The position numbers and the translations under genes are program-made. 64,000 nucleotides of DNA, from NCBI GenBank assembly GCA_034769895.1, contig CM068367.1:350921111-350985110 (forward strand), in the 5' to 3' direction. The notes below the pieces were generated by a model. It did no database searches. It was not told the origin of the DNA and saw nothing but the letters and a program-made list of their open reading frames with translations. Below, piece after piece: positions 10,168-20,670 of this stretch (within the stretch, counting starts at the first letter, position 1; each line of letters opens with the position of its first letter). This DNA comes from Magicicada septendecula. Lineage: Eukaryota > Arthropoda > Insecta > Hemiptera > Cicadidae.

Positions 10168-10696
10168 ATGAACTCGCTAACTGGCATTCTTAATGGACAG
10201 CTGATGTTCAATGGCAGAAGTATATTAATGATAATTGACCAAGATTGTCCTTGGTTTAAAAAAAGGGCATATGTAAAATTTTAGAATTCATTAATATAAG
10301 AAAGGAAATATGAGATCATGTTAGCCAAAATATCATAAAATGTATGAGGACATAAGGAGTAATGATCTGTTCCCCCTTTTCAACATCCAGCCTCATACAG
10401 TATTTATTAATGAACCGGGACTATATTCGCTATTTATGAATTCTCAAATGCCTCTAGCTGAAATGTTTCAAGATTGGGTCTTTGAAGATGTTTTACTTTC
10501 TAGTTGGAACCATGGTGAATATAAAATTAAAGAAAAATATATTAATGAGATCCGTTATCTAAATAATTTACACAAACAAATTGTTAATATTGCAGAAGAT
10601 ATTATAAATGAACAAAGCAATCTTAAAAACACGCAATATAATTTTACTGAAAATTTAAAGCGATATAATTTGTTTATTAACTCAGGGTTGTATCCG
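10168..10696 (+). pseudogene. BRO-N family gene relic (virus-like element, distal half)
   Basis: An ATG at 10168 opens MNSLTGILNGQLMFNGRS..., with CPWFKKRAYV matching the conserved Trp-Phe of the BRO-N fold. A frameshift follows at about 10279 and stops at 10283 and 10304. An open frame from 10340 then carries the rest of the domain: VFINEPGLYSLFMNS...AEMFQDWVFEDVLLS, the NE-GLY-L--S---A--F--WV---VL signature of BRO-N. A Lys/Asn-rich coiled region follows to about residue 118. BRO-N proteins are DNA-binding proteins widespread in insect large DNA viruses and virus-like transposons. The gene lies just past the E1 insertion, in the same element as the relics at 1-2147. True homology ends at the palindrome at 10696; the codons after it are fold-back sequence. 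Confidence 0.7.
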
Positions 10697-10740
10697 TTTT
10701 TTAGTGCTACGGATACAACCCTGAGTTAATAAACAAATTA
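10666..10740. repeat. 31-bp perfect inverted repeat at an element junction
   Basis: Arms 10666-10696 and 10710-10740 are exact reverse complements around a 13-nt spacer. The left arm is BRO-N coding sequence and the right arm is its inverted copy. Immediately after it PLE sequence begins. Such fold-back duplications are typical of breakpoint repair or hairpin resolution. Confidence 0.9.
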
Positions 10741-11480
10741 CATAGACAAATCCTATACAAAAACAACAAAAAATACAAACAACACACAACAAAACAAATA
10801 CATCACACTCACATACTACAACTCTAACACACACAAAATTGCCAACACATTCAGAAAACACAATTACAAAATAGCATACAGAACTAACAATACCATCAAG
10901 AGACGCATTAACGGCACAAACAACGACATAGACATATACAACAAAACAGGCGTATATAAATTAAACTGTAACGATTGCAATAAATTCTATATAGGCCAGA
11001 CAGGAAGATCATTTTACTCCAGATTTTCTGAACACACAAAAGCATTATCCAATAACAACTTACAATCCACATTTGCCACACACATCCAGACAGAAAACCA
11101 CAGTTACACCAATATAAAAAACAGTCTTGAAATTTTACACTACATACCCAAAAGTCGCAAACTCAACACCGCAGAACAATACGAAATATACAAACACAAC
11201 AAAACACAACCAAACAACATAATGAACAATTACAATTTAAATCCAACACACTATTCGACACAATAATACACAACGCATACAATTCAGAATCCCGCGCCAA
11301 CCCCCCTTCCATCTCCACACCCCTCACACAACCAGTCACCTAAAAAACCGTTACAGATTACCAATGCCTTGACGCATTCCGCATTCAAACCTCACTGAGG
11401 AAGGAGAAAACCACTCCGAAACGACGTTTGACGAAATAACAAAAAGTAAGTTTTTCACAAGTGAAAGTGCCTTAAATATT
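10741..11480 (+). pseudogene. 5'-truncated Penelope-like element: RT end, GIY-YIG nuclease, 3' tail
   Basis: No ATG, but an open plus frame runs from about 10790 to a TAA near 11262. It begins in the C-terminal RT connector (KYITLTYYNSNTHKIANTF, then KIAYRTNNTI). It continues into a GIY-YIG endonuclease domain: GVYKLNCNDCNKFYIGQTGR, R-F-EH about 10 residues later, and EQYEIYKH at the end. RT palm motifs are missing, as expected of a 5'-truncated copy starting at the palindrome. The untranslated tail holds a hammerhead-like core at 11389-11433. Same broad family as the copies near 27.5, 29 and 45-54 kb. Confidence 0.85.
11389..11433 (+). ncRNA. Hammerhead-ribozyme-like core in a PLE tail
   Basis: CTGAGGA (11395-11401), stem II GGAG/CTCC (11403-11406 with 11414-11417), GAAA (11418-11421), a minimal stem III CG-A-CG, then TT and a partial stem I (CCTCA with TGACG, 4 of 5 pairs). 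PLEs are known to carry hammerhead motifs with very short stem III. Activity is not shown. Confidence 0.45.
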
Positions 11481-11520
11481 AATTGTTAGTAACTTTTGTT
11501 TGAAGATGTAACATTTACGC

Positions 11521-12601
11521 TGTGACAGTACATACCGAGTCACAGGTGTTAACGGGGTTCAGAGTTAATTAGATCAAAATTCGGAATAAAATCATTTTAC
11601 TTTGTGATCAATGTGAATCAGTGGCGGATGAAACAGTAAGGAATGTGGGGTGCTTCTTGTAAACAAGTTAATCAAAAGCTATTTTTAGCTGCGTCTAGCC
11701 AGAGTGTCGCCAATTTAACCCAAAAATGGCCTCAACATCGCAATTTTCAACAGACGTCAAAATCATAGTGACGTCAAATCAACATGTTACACCTCTGGAA
11801 CGTAAGAAAACGCAGTGAGAAAAACGTCCAGAGACATCCGAATGACATCGCCCATGTGGGAGGAGTATCACGTGACCGGCATTTATATTGGCCGCTTTTT
11901 GCCCAAGCCCGTTCTGTTCCGCTCAACTCTTAAAACCGGCCGGTTGGATGTAATTCAAGTCCGCGGACAAATCAATTTTTGCAATGTAAAACAGTTTATA
12001 AATGTGATCAAATACTAAAAATCAGTAACCAGTGTCGACAACCAGTGACGAGTCAATCAAACAGTTTCGGACAATTATCTTGCAGCAGTTATTAGTGGAA
12101 ACAGCAATGATGCCGCAAGATGGATAACTTTTTTCGAAAAGTACAAGACCTAGGTAATTTTTAAATAACATCAATCATGATATTTTAAAATAATGGGGGG
12201 GGGGGTGAAAGAATGAAAGCGAGTGTGAATATGAAGTACTGGTGAACCTTATTAAATATTAAGTAAATGTTTCGATCTATTATTCTTTCTGTATGTTTGT
12301 AAATGTGATCTATGAATCACCAGAGAAATGGGGCAAACCCTGTTAATGTTTTAACTGCAAATAAAATAATAAGTTCAATTTACAAAGACCACGTGTTAGT
12401 GTAGTTTATTAAATCCGCTATCTCGATCTGTTTGCGTCATTTAAATCCTCACCTAACGAACTCTGGGGTTGCTGGATAAAGGTAAGAATTGGAATGTCAC
12501 AGGTAGGTGGTATTTTTTGGGAGGGATAATTGTTTGTAAAAAGTATGTAACTTTACATCTGGTGCTGTGACCAGAATAATTAAATAATTTGTAACTTTAC
12601 A
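11521..12601 (+). repeat. 5' LTR of E3
   Basis: 1,081 bp. Contains a short ORF (11815-12018) that recurs in the other LTR and is a shadow of the repeat. CACCTAACGAACTCTGG near 12450 and AAAG|GTAAGA at 12478-12487 match the U5 layout of E1. The last 55 bp contain a primer-binding-site-like copy (12559). Confidence 0.9.
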
Positions 12602-12666
12602 ATTGGTGCCGTGACCAGGATAATTGTTTTAAAAAAATAAATTTTACAATTGGTGCCGTGACGTCA
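12559..12666 (+). repeat. Triplicated primer-binding-site unit of E3
   Basis: Three copies of (ACTTTACA)ANYTGGTGCYGTGACC lie at about 12547, 12592 and 12640, roughly 45 bp apart. The first is inside the LTR, the second is the functional position directly after it, and the third follows 47 bp later. The 3' LTR also carries one internal copy at 15031. The site TGGTGCCGTGACCAGGA is of a kind common in arthropod LTR elements. Confidence 0.7.
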
Positions 12667-12876
12667 GGATTTTTGCGTGAAATAAATTTTTGCATGAAAT
12701 AGGACTGGACTGAATAAACGGGAACAGACCGAGACAAAGCAGAAGTTAAATTGTTAGGTTTAAGACGGTTAGAAAACACGTGGCCTGAAAATTTTCTATA
12801 TAAGAAAAGTAAACACTCATTAAGCATCTCAATTAAATTAAACTGTGTATATATTAAATAAAATAATAAGCAAAAC

Positions 12877-14000
12877 ATGGAGAGAAATGACGAGGGAGTC
12901 AGCCTGGCTGATGTAACTGTCATTAACGGCATGGAAACACAGTAAAATACTGTAGTAGATACAGAAAACAGTTTAACAGAGTCTAAGATAATGGATGGCA
13001 TGGTAATTCAGTCAACGCCAATCCAAAGTAAAAAATCTGATGAGAATTAAATGTTTGAAATGATACAAGTGATGTTAACTGAACAAAGCATTAAAAGTGA
13101 AAGAAATTTCGATAAAATAAATAGTAATTTCAATGAAAAGTTCAAAGAACAAGATGTAAAATAGAAAGTAGATTTGATGAAATGAAAGAACAGAATAATT
13201 AATTAAAGATTAATTTGAACGAATTAAAAGAACAAAATAATGATTAATAATAACGAAGTAGTTGAAATCAGGGTATCTAAGAATGATACGGTGAATAATA
13301 TTAGCGATAATGAGGATATAATGGGAGTTGAGGTTAGTAATGATACGGTGAGTAATAGTGTTGATGATGAGAGTATAAATTTAGTAGAAGTTATTGAGGG
13401 GGTAGTAGTCAGTGTTCATGAGTTAGAAAAGGAGTACGAAGAGAGTTTAAGTAGAAATAGAGTGTGGAGGGCAAATTTTTCCCGTGGTGTTGGAGGTGAA
13501 GAAATGGATTCACGAGTGTATTTGGAAGACGAAAGGTCTACAAATAATTCCTTAGGTTGTTATAACGTACCTGGTAGAGCCAGATGGTGTTGTAACAAAG
13601 CTGTACCCTCTGCGTGGAGTGAAAGTGTGAAATGGGTTTGGGAAAGTGATTATAAAGAGTTGATAAAGATATTCAAGTTAAATAGAGTTATGAAGGGTTA
13701 GTTAAGAGGTTAAAATTTGAAAGAGTAGACTATATGAAAGACTTACCTTGTGCAGTATATGTTGATGAATATTTTGATGATACCACTGTCGGTAATAAGC
13801 ACTTACCTTGCGATGTAATTGATGTAGTAGATGAATATGATGATGAGATCATAACTTACCTGGGGATAGCGAATAATACTAAGGGCGACTTGAATATAAC
13901 TAATGTTGACAAGGTTTATGAGATGATAATCAGGAAGAATCCTATAGATTATTACGGTATAATGAATACCACAAATTTTAACAACACAAATGTGTTGTGA
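12877..14000 (+). pseudogene. E3 ORF relic, same family as E1 and E2 ORFs
   Basis: Starts at an ATG at 12877 (MERNDEGVSLADV). It is interrupted by stops at about 12943, 13048 and 13160, then open from 13240 to 13701 and again from 13734 to the stop at 13998-14000, which lies in the LTR. N-terminal pieces have the coiled-coil FDKINSNFNEKF pattern of E1. The C-terminal domain is recognisable: FSRGVGGEE, STNN, VPSAWSESVKW, IKIFKLNR, then DEYFDD and NVDKVYEMI. It is intermediate between E1 (DEYFD, NIDKVYEII) and E2 (RGMGGEE, STNN, VPSAWNERERVMW), which shows that the three ORFs are homologous. Function unknown. Confidence 0.75.
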
Positions 14001-15072
14001 CAGTACATACCGAGTTACAGGTGTTAACGGGGTTCAGAGTCAATTAGATCAAAATTAGGAATAAAATCATTTTACTTTGTGACCAATGTGAAACAGTGGC
14101 GGATGAAACAGTAAGGAATGTGGGGTGCTTCTTATAAACAAGTTAATCAAAAGCTATTTTGAGCTGCGTCTAGCCAGAGTGTCGCCAATTTAACCCAAAA
14201 ATGGCCTCAACATCGCAATTTTCAACAGACGTCAAAATCATAGTGATGTCAAATCAACATGTTACACCTCTGGAACGTACGAAAACGCAGTGAGAAAAAC
14301 GTCCAGAGACATCCGAATGACATCGCCCATGTGGGAGGAGTATCACGTGACTGGCGTTTATATTGGCCGCTTTTTGCCCAAGCCCGTTCTGTTCTGCTCA
14401 ACTCTTAAAACCGGCCGGTTGGATGTAATTCAAGTCCGCGGACAAGTCAATTTTTGCAATGTAAAACAGTTTATAAATGTGATCAAATACTAAAAATCAG
14501 TAACCAGTGTCGACAACCAGTGATGAGTCAATTAAACAGTTTCGGGCAATTATCTTGCAGCAGTTATTAGTGGAAACAGCAATGACGCCGCAAGATGGAT
14601 AACTTTTTTCGATAAGTACAAGACCTAGGTAATTTTTAAATAACATCAATCATGATATTTTAAAGTAATAGGGGGGTGAAAGAATGAAAACGAGTGTGAA
14701 TATGAAGTACTGGTGAACCTTATTAAATATTAAGTAAATGTTTCGATCTATTATTCTTTCTGTATGTTTGTAAATGTGATCTATGAATCACCGGAGAACT
14801 GGGGCAAACCCTGTTAATGTTTTAACTGCAAATAAAATAATAAGTTCAATTTACAAAGACCACGTGTTAGTGTAGTTTATTAAATCCGCTATCTCGATCT
14901 GTTTGCGTCATTTAAATCCTCGCCTAACAAACTCTGGGGTTGCTGGATAAAGGTAAGAATTGGAATGTCACAGGTAGGTGGTATTTTTTGGGAGCGATAA
15001 TTGTTTGTAAAAAGTATGTAACTTTACAACTGGTGCCGTGACCAGGATAATTAAATAATTTATAACTTTACA
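13996..15072 (+). repeat. 3' LTR of E3
   Basis: 1,077 bp, same ends as the 5' LTR. No purine tract precedes it; the joint to ORF sequence (AAATGTGT|TGTGACAG) is a deletion junction. Confidence 0.9.
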
Positions 15073-15126
15073 AAGCTTTCCTAAGTACATACTACAAGCA
15101 ACAACACAAACTACACACTTAACTTA

Positions 15127-16073
15127 AGGCTCGTTTACACAGTTCAAGTTTACTGGCTTCAAGTACTTGAAGTCAAGTAAACTTGGCATCTGAATTCTGT
15201 CTACATGGGGAAAGTGGAAGCGTCAAGTACTTGACGCCACTACATTCATTTTTGTTTGAAATATCGAGTAGAAAGGTGCGTCGTATTGCAGTTAAAAGGC
15301 CTATACAGGTCTCCACTTGCAAGATATCGTAGTGTTATTTCCAGCTTTGTTCTTGAGGGAATTGCATTTCTCATGGTAGTATTTGTTCTACTTATTTTTG
15401 CTTCAACGTTTCCTAATAGCTCATCAAATTTCTGTACTGTCATCCTTAGATGAGTTTTGTAAGACGAAGGAGACGAAGGATCTTCATCTGCCAACTCGCG
15501 TAACAGTGTTGAAGAGGCACCACACATTTCCCTTCTAGCTATTCAGTTCTCACCCACCTCCGAGTTCGCTTTTTCTCTCTGTTGACATTTTCCATTGTAT
15601 CATCGCGTAGATTTTGCACCATGAGTTCACTATAGTCACTTCGCTTAATATTAAAAAAAAAATCAATATTTTCTGTATATAGCAAGAAACTCGTGTATGT
15701 CATTTGCACTGCACTTATCATGTTAATATTAAAATTAATGACTTTAAAATATTTTAATGAGAACTGCAGAATCACCTCACAGAGAAAACAATACACTAAA
15801 AGCCGACTGCGCACTGAAGACATAAGACTGATTCCCTTAACTGCTTGAAGGCAAGTAGTCAAGGAGCTGTCTAGACGGAGACAGTAGGGCGGGAAAGTGA
15901 GTCACGTGACTTTCAAGTGGCAACAAAACTTGACACTAGGCCAACTCTACTTTCCACTGTCTGGACAGTGGAAAGTTACTTTCCACAACCGTTTACACAG
16001 GGATAGTATAAGGAAAGTAACTTGACTTCAAGTGCTTGAAGCCAGTAAACTTGAAACGTGTATAAACGAGCCT
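15127..16073 (-). mobile_element. PIF/Harbinger derivative beside a spindle-E splice site
   Basis: Terminal inverted repeats start AGGCTCGTTTA at 15127 and end ..AAACGAGCCT at 16073. Subterminal repeats contain AGTTTACTGGCTTCAAG in both orientations. The TTA target duplication at 15124-15126 and 16074-16076 fits the superfamily. It carries only the N-terminal part of the transposase, so it cannot move by itself. The right end lies 8 bp from an exon of the minus-strand host gene. Confidence 0.88.
15246..15862 (-). pseudogene. Truncated Harbinger (HARBI1-like) transposase N-terminus
   Basis: Minus strand. TRRWVRT near 15545-15570 matches the Arg/Trp-rich N-terminal motif of Harbinger nucleases. 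After a stop and frame change at about 15540 the frame 15527-15246 reads LLRELADEDP, then LRMTVQKFDELLG and TKLEITLRYLASGDLY. These are the helix-turn-helix-like N-terminal region typical of the family. The catalytic DDE part is absent. The upstream 15580-15862 codons look non-homologous. Confidence 0.75.
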
Positions 16074-16081
16074 TTACGTAC

Positions 16082-16287
16082 CTTGATCTAGCAGCTTCCA
16101 GTAAATCAAACAATATCTCAATTTCTCTAATGCCCGGAAGGAAAACAAGTACAGATCCTCTATGTTTAGCGTTTGCATGGTGTCCATTTTCCCGTTCATC
16201 AATCCTTCCAAAGTATCTTATAAGATTGACGCAAGTTTTATATAGGGCATCACTCATGGTAGGAATGTTGAATGACTCAAATGGCAA
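16082..16287 (-). CDS. spn-E: spindle-E/TDRD9 exon D (helicase C-terminal RecA domain start)
   Basis: 206 bp. The acceptor TACAG precedes TTGCCATTTGAG at 16287, and the donor CAAG|GTACGT follows at 16082/16081. It encodes LPFESFNIPTMSDALYKT..., then GSVLVFLPGIREIEILFDLL, the VLVFLPG-EI motif IV of DEAH RNA helicases of the spindle-E/TDRD9 type. It joins in phase after exon C (ends ..EDSFGK) and ends in phase 2. The next exon, expected to start the LHS-I-EEQ region, is not found in the remaining 16 kb to the left, so that intron runs beyond the window. Its donor is nearly overlapped by the Harbinger insertion. Confidence 0.85.
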
Positions 16288-16366
16288 CTGTACAAAAATT
16301 GTATTTACAATTTATATTCATTGTTATATTGAAAAAAACAACTTGAACAAAAAAGGGGAGGGGGAG

Positions 16367-16369
<3 letters not shown>

Positions 16370-16401
<32 letters not shown>
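16370..16401. repeat. (GA)n microsatellite
   Basis: About 16 GA units after a G-rich lead, in a spindle-E intron. Confidence 0.9.
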
Positions 16402-16404
<3 letters not shown>

Positions 16405-16465
16405 TATACATATATTAATATGAATTGTTTAATTTTTGATAGTATATGTACTTCTTATGGATGTA

Positions 16466-16663
16466 CGAGGGGTAACCCAAAAATAAGGTCTCCAAAGTGC
16501 TGAGCTGCAGGGAAATTTTGAGGCGGCAGTTGCTACTAAAACTTGGCGACCGCTTGTTTGAAAGAGAGGGGATGGCTGAATACATCAGTGGTGCCAACTG
16601 CCGCCCAAAAAATTTCCCTGTGGCTCTAGCGGTGTGGAGACCTGATTTTTGGATTACCCCTCG
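16466..16663. mobile_element. Mariner-type MITE
   Basis: 198 bp with inverted ends CGAGGGGTAACCCAAAAATA and its near-complement, flanked by TA (16464-16465, 16664-16665). The ends resemble the fold-back mariner at 36457-37359 (CGAGGGGTGACCCAAAAGTA), so both likely use related transposases. No coding capacity. Confidence 0.8.
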
Positions 16664-16761
16664 TACTTTGAACTTATAGGATTTGCTAATCAGGTGGCAT
16701 GGAGTAACATTTATCTAGGTTAGTGTCATTTGTATTAAGTTAGTGACATCTACCTTTTGAA

Positions 16762-17160
16762 ATGTTCCAGAATGTAACCGAGTTCGAAAGCTTCTTCTCC
16801 TTTTTCTCTTCATTTAGACAATTCTTCTGTTTATACCAACTACACTATTCAATCGCCCCATCTCACTCATGGTCATCCACTGATCTTACGGCTTTTGGAC
16901 AATTATCCTGGGCCATCTTGACTAATCTGCCATCATCATTCCTGTTAACATGGTCTTTCCAGAATTGTCGTCTTTCCTGTATCCAGTCTACTATGTCTGC
17001 CCCATGGAGTGTTTCTCAAATATTGACATTTCTTATTCTACTTAGCCATGTTCTGTCTATCATTCTTCTCAATGACTTTATCTCAGTAACTTGTGTTTGC
17101 CTTCTAGTTGTCGTGGTTTCTGGTTTTGCCTCTGGACAGGCCTATCTTAGACTACTCACC
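16762..17160 (-). pseudogene. RTE-type non-LTR retrotransposon, C-terminal end
   Basis: The minus-strand reading gives RRMIDRTWLSRIRNVNI, then VDWIQERRQFWKDHVNRNDD. This is the R--IRN--I---L ... I--RRL-W-GHV-RM pattern of the C-terminus of RTE/Jockey-like reverse transcriptases. There are scattered stops. It is the distal part of the element whose RT lies at 17395-18705. Confidence 0.7.
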
Positions 17161-17380
17161 AAGATATTGGACAAATAAATTTATGCATTAGTAGATTTTC
17201 AAGACGAGCAACAAGGTTACCACAGTAAAAGACACTGTATTGATGCAATCTTTATTGTTAGGCAGATATGTGAGAAGTTCCTGAGTTTTAATACACCTGT
17301 GCACATGTGTTTTGTAGATCTACACAAGGCATTTAATAGAATAAAGTAACAGGCTATCATACTATTACATCAGGACAGGT
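17158..17380 (+). pseudogene. Inverted duplicate of the RTE RT segment
   Basis: The plus-strand reading DEQQGYHSKRHCIDAIF...PVHMCFVDLHKAFNRIK repeats, in opposite orientation, the minus-strand segment at about 17936-18150. This is an internal inverted duplication in the RTE relic, not a separate gene. Confidence 0.75.
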
Positions 17381-17394
17381 CTCATTGTATTTTT

Positions 17395-18705
17395 ATATAT
17401 TCTTGCTTTCGTTTCCAAACTTAAAAATTTATTGTTCCACATAAAATCATTCATATATCCTGACTCCCTGTTTGATTTTGTAATCTGGCACTTATTTCTT
17501 TTCTTATTGAATCATAGCTTGTTACTGTTACCCTGAAATATCTGTCTTCTATTTTCTGTTCCACAATTTTGTTGTCTACTATTAACTTACTTATCACTGG
17601 CGTAGCAGCAACAGTCACTGCTTTAGTTTTAGCTGTAGAGATCACCATATTATTTTGTTTACACTGTTAAATTTTACAGAGGCCTTTGCAGATCATCATC
17701 AGTTTCAGCTATAAGTACGACATTGTCAGCATAGTAAATAATGTTGAAATTAATATTACTAATTTTAAACCCCTTTATGTTTTTAATGGCTATTATTGTT
17801 TCATCCAGTACCAAGTTAAAAAGAAGGCAACTGAATTAATCATATTATCACATCATTTTTCCAGCCATGATTAGTTATAAAAGTTTCCCATTACATTTTT
17901 TCCTTTTATGATGTTTATAATTTTTGCAGACATCTTTCTTCTTATAAGTATTGGTATGATATTCTGTTACTTTATTCTATTAAATGCCTTGTTTAGATCT
18001 ACAAAACACATGTACACAGGTCTATTAAAACTCAGGGCCTTCTCACATATCTGCGTAACAAAGATTGTATCAATACAATATCTTCTACTGTGGTAACCTT
18101 GCTGCTCGTCTTGAATATCTACTAATGCATAAATTTCTTTGTCAATATCTTGGTAAATAGTTTAAGATAGTACTTGGTAGAGTGATAACATGATAGTTTT
18201 CAGACTTCCTTTTATCCCCTTTCTTAAATATTGGAAGGAGGATACTTGTTCTCCCATCATCTGGTTCTTGCTCTATAACCTTATTAAATAATTTAACTGT
18301 TTGTTAATAGAGTGTTGTTCCTTCGTACTTTAATAATTCATCACTAATTTTATTTATCAATATTGCTGGTATGCCTCTTGAGTTCTAATACCTCAATGTT
18401 ATGAATAATCATTTGTTTTCTCCTGTGCTAACAGTTTAAACTTCTTCAGAGAACCAAGGGTTTACTTTCTGTTATAATAGCTTTTATTTTCTATCGTATT
18501 TCTTTCATAAAGGGCTTCTTTCACATTACATTTACTTTTCTCCTAGCCTGTGTTAATAAATCCTTTGGCTTTATTTCACTAAGCATTACTTTATCTTCCA
18601 ACTATCACTGGTATAAATCCTTAGTTGTTTCAACACTAAGCAGCTTAATGTTATACTTGAATTCAAATTTGAGTTCTGCTTCTGATGTATACTTTACGCT
18701 TAAAC
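17395..18705 (-). pseudogene. RTE-type non-LTR retrotransposon, reverse transcriptase
   Basis: Minus-strand order from 18705 downward: YTSEAELKFEFKYNIKLL (linker after the endonuclease), EPDDGRTSILLPIFKKGDK (RT motif 1), QQGYHSRRYCIDTIF with CFVDLNKAFNRIK (RT motif A; the usual Asp of AFD is Asn), then YADNVVLIAETDDDL (motif C, YADD changed to YADN). Many stops and frameshifts and two lost catalytic Asp show it is inactive. The 5' endonuclease part is at 21900-22185, separated by a PLE insertion. It lies in the spindle-E intron on the same strand as the gene. Confidence 0.75.
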
Positions 18706-18734
18706 TACAAATTTTATTAGTGGTTAAATAAATT

Positions 18735-19196
18735 TATGCCACACTCACTTGTTGCACACACCACTAGTCACTGTGACCCCAATTACCGCTTTCGAACGAA
18801 CCTGTTCATCATCAGATCGTAACTGCCACATCCGTCCCTAACTCCACCCCCTTATATACCTGCCTCTACCGAGGGCGTCAACATCACGCAGGTAACCCCT
18901 TGTCAACACTACTTCCTACACATGAGCGGAACCATCAACCCATGTCTGTTTTCTTTCCTTACCGAACCTACCTTTTCAAGTTTTATTATATTATAAAATA
19001 TTTCTTCATTTTCAAAATTTATCTTAATATTCATTAAATTATTCATACCTTTTTCCCTTTCTTTTATAATTTCTAATTCTTCTATGAGCTTTCTTTCCGT
19101 CGTATTATTAACTACCTTTACAATATCAAAATTTTCCAACGGATTATTAAATTTATGATTTTCCTCTATAAAATGCCTAGCATAAAGAGAATTCGT
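18735..19196 (-). repeat. Left terminal inverted repeat of the PLE
   Basis: Inverted copy of 21429-21886. It encodes on the minus strand the last ~90 residues of the GIY-YIG ORF (ENFDIVKVVNNTTERKLIEE...), with a few substitutions, and a hammerhead-like core in the tail (CTGATGATGAACAGGTTCG on the minus strand, about 18800-18830). Confidence 0.85.
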
Positions 19197-19407
19197 AGCA
19201 CTAATAAAATTTGTAGGTTAAACATTAAGACGTGCAGTCTGGGACGAAGAATGGAAGAGAAAAATAAGGTAAGAAAGTGTTTTAAATATCTAAAATTAAA
19301 AATTAAGTTAAAAAAAGTGTTAAGCAAAATATGGTTCAATAAACAATGTTTAAGTAATAATGTTATACCAAAATACGTGAGTGTTAATATTAAGAATAAG
19401 AAAGTAG

Positions 19408-20624
19408 GTGGCTAGGAAAGTAAAAGATCAGAGTGAAAATTTATGGATGAAATTAGAAATACGTTGGCTTTATGGGTTAGTTAATAGATACAATAAGGAA
19501 TTATATTATAGACATATGGAATTGTTAGAAATATACTCATTCGTGGAGGTAGAAGAAATATTATATAATTTTGGCATTACGTATGTTGAAAGGAATTTAG
19601 AAAAGAAAATAGTAAATTAGTGGAAAAATTAAATAGGTTAGTAGGTTCGAAGAATACAAAGAAGGAAAGTATTTATAAGTATGAATATGAGAAAAGAGTG
19701 GTGAATTTAACGGATGTAGAGTTTAATACGGAAGAGAAAGAATTATTAGGGAAAGGACTAAAACATGCGCCGCCACCGGAAATAAACCAAGAGAAAACAA
19801 TTATTGAATGTGAAAGCATTATACAAAAATTGGGAAATGAAAACGACAAAAAACATAAGAATGGACATAAGTAATATGGTAAGCAAAATATGTAGAACAG
19901 AAGGAAAAGATAGAAGGAAAGAACGAGAAATTAAGGCGTCAGTAAAAAGGTTAAAAAAGAAAATTACCATGAAGGATATCATAATTACGAAGGCGGACAA
20001 AGGAAATACGATGGTTCTAATGAAAAAAGATGAATATATTGATAAAGCAGAAGCATTTATAAGAGAAGGTCCATATAAAGAAATAAAATATGATTATACC
20101 AAGTACCAAGCGAAAGTCAAACGATTAATGAAAGAAATAATGTTTATAGACGACAGAAGAAAGAAATATTTAGTAGAAAGTAATCCAATGGCTCCAAATT
20201 TTAAATGCCAGATAAAATTACATAAAAGAGAAAGACCAGTTAGGCCGATTGTTTCGTTTATTAATGCTCCTGCGTATAAGTTGTCTAAAGAAGTGAGTAG
20301 AATATTAAAAGATAAATATGAATTTAATGTAAAGTATAACGTAGAAAATAATGTGAAGCTTATAGAGATGTTAGAAGGAATATGATGTTATAAATGAGAA
20401 TATGAAGTTGGTATCGCTCGATATTAAATATATGTTTACTAATATTGCAGTAGATAAAGCATTGAAGTTGGTAGAAGATAATAGGTTGGGGAATTACGAA
20501 TATAAGAAACAACTAGTTAAAGTAATAAAATAATGTGTTCAACAGAATTATTTTAGGTTCAATGACAGATTTTACATACAAGAAGAAGGGTTACCTACGG
20601 GTTCGTCATTATCACCAATTTTAG

Positions 20625-20670
<46 letters not shown>

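Larger units (their letters stand above)
11521..15072 (+). mobile_element. E3: internally deleted pol-less LTR element
   Basis: LTRs at 11521-12601 and 13996-15072 (start TGTGACAG, end CTTTACA) flank only 1.39 kb of internal DNA. Flanking tetramers ACGC (11517-11520) and AAGC (15073-15076) are an imperfect target duplication. The internal part has a primer-binding site and a broken copy of the E1/E2-type ORF. The 3' LTR starts inside the last codons of that ORF, so the long noncoding region, the hairpin and the polypurine tract are all absent. LTRs are about 97-98% alike by eye. Confidence 0.88.

Noticed and set aside
11815..12018. 67-codon ORF in both E3 LTRs
   Set aside because: Conserved only between the two LTRs of one element; no known motif.
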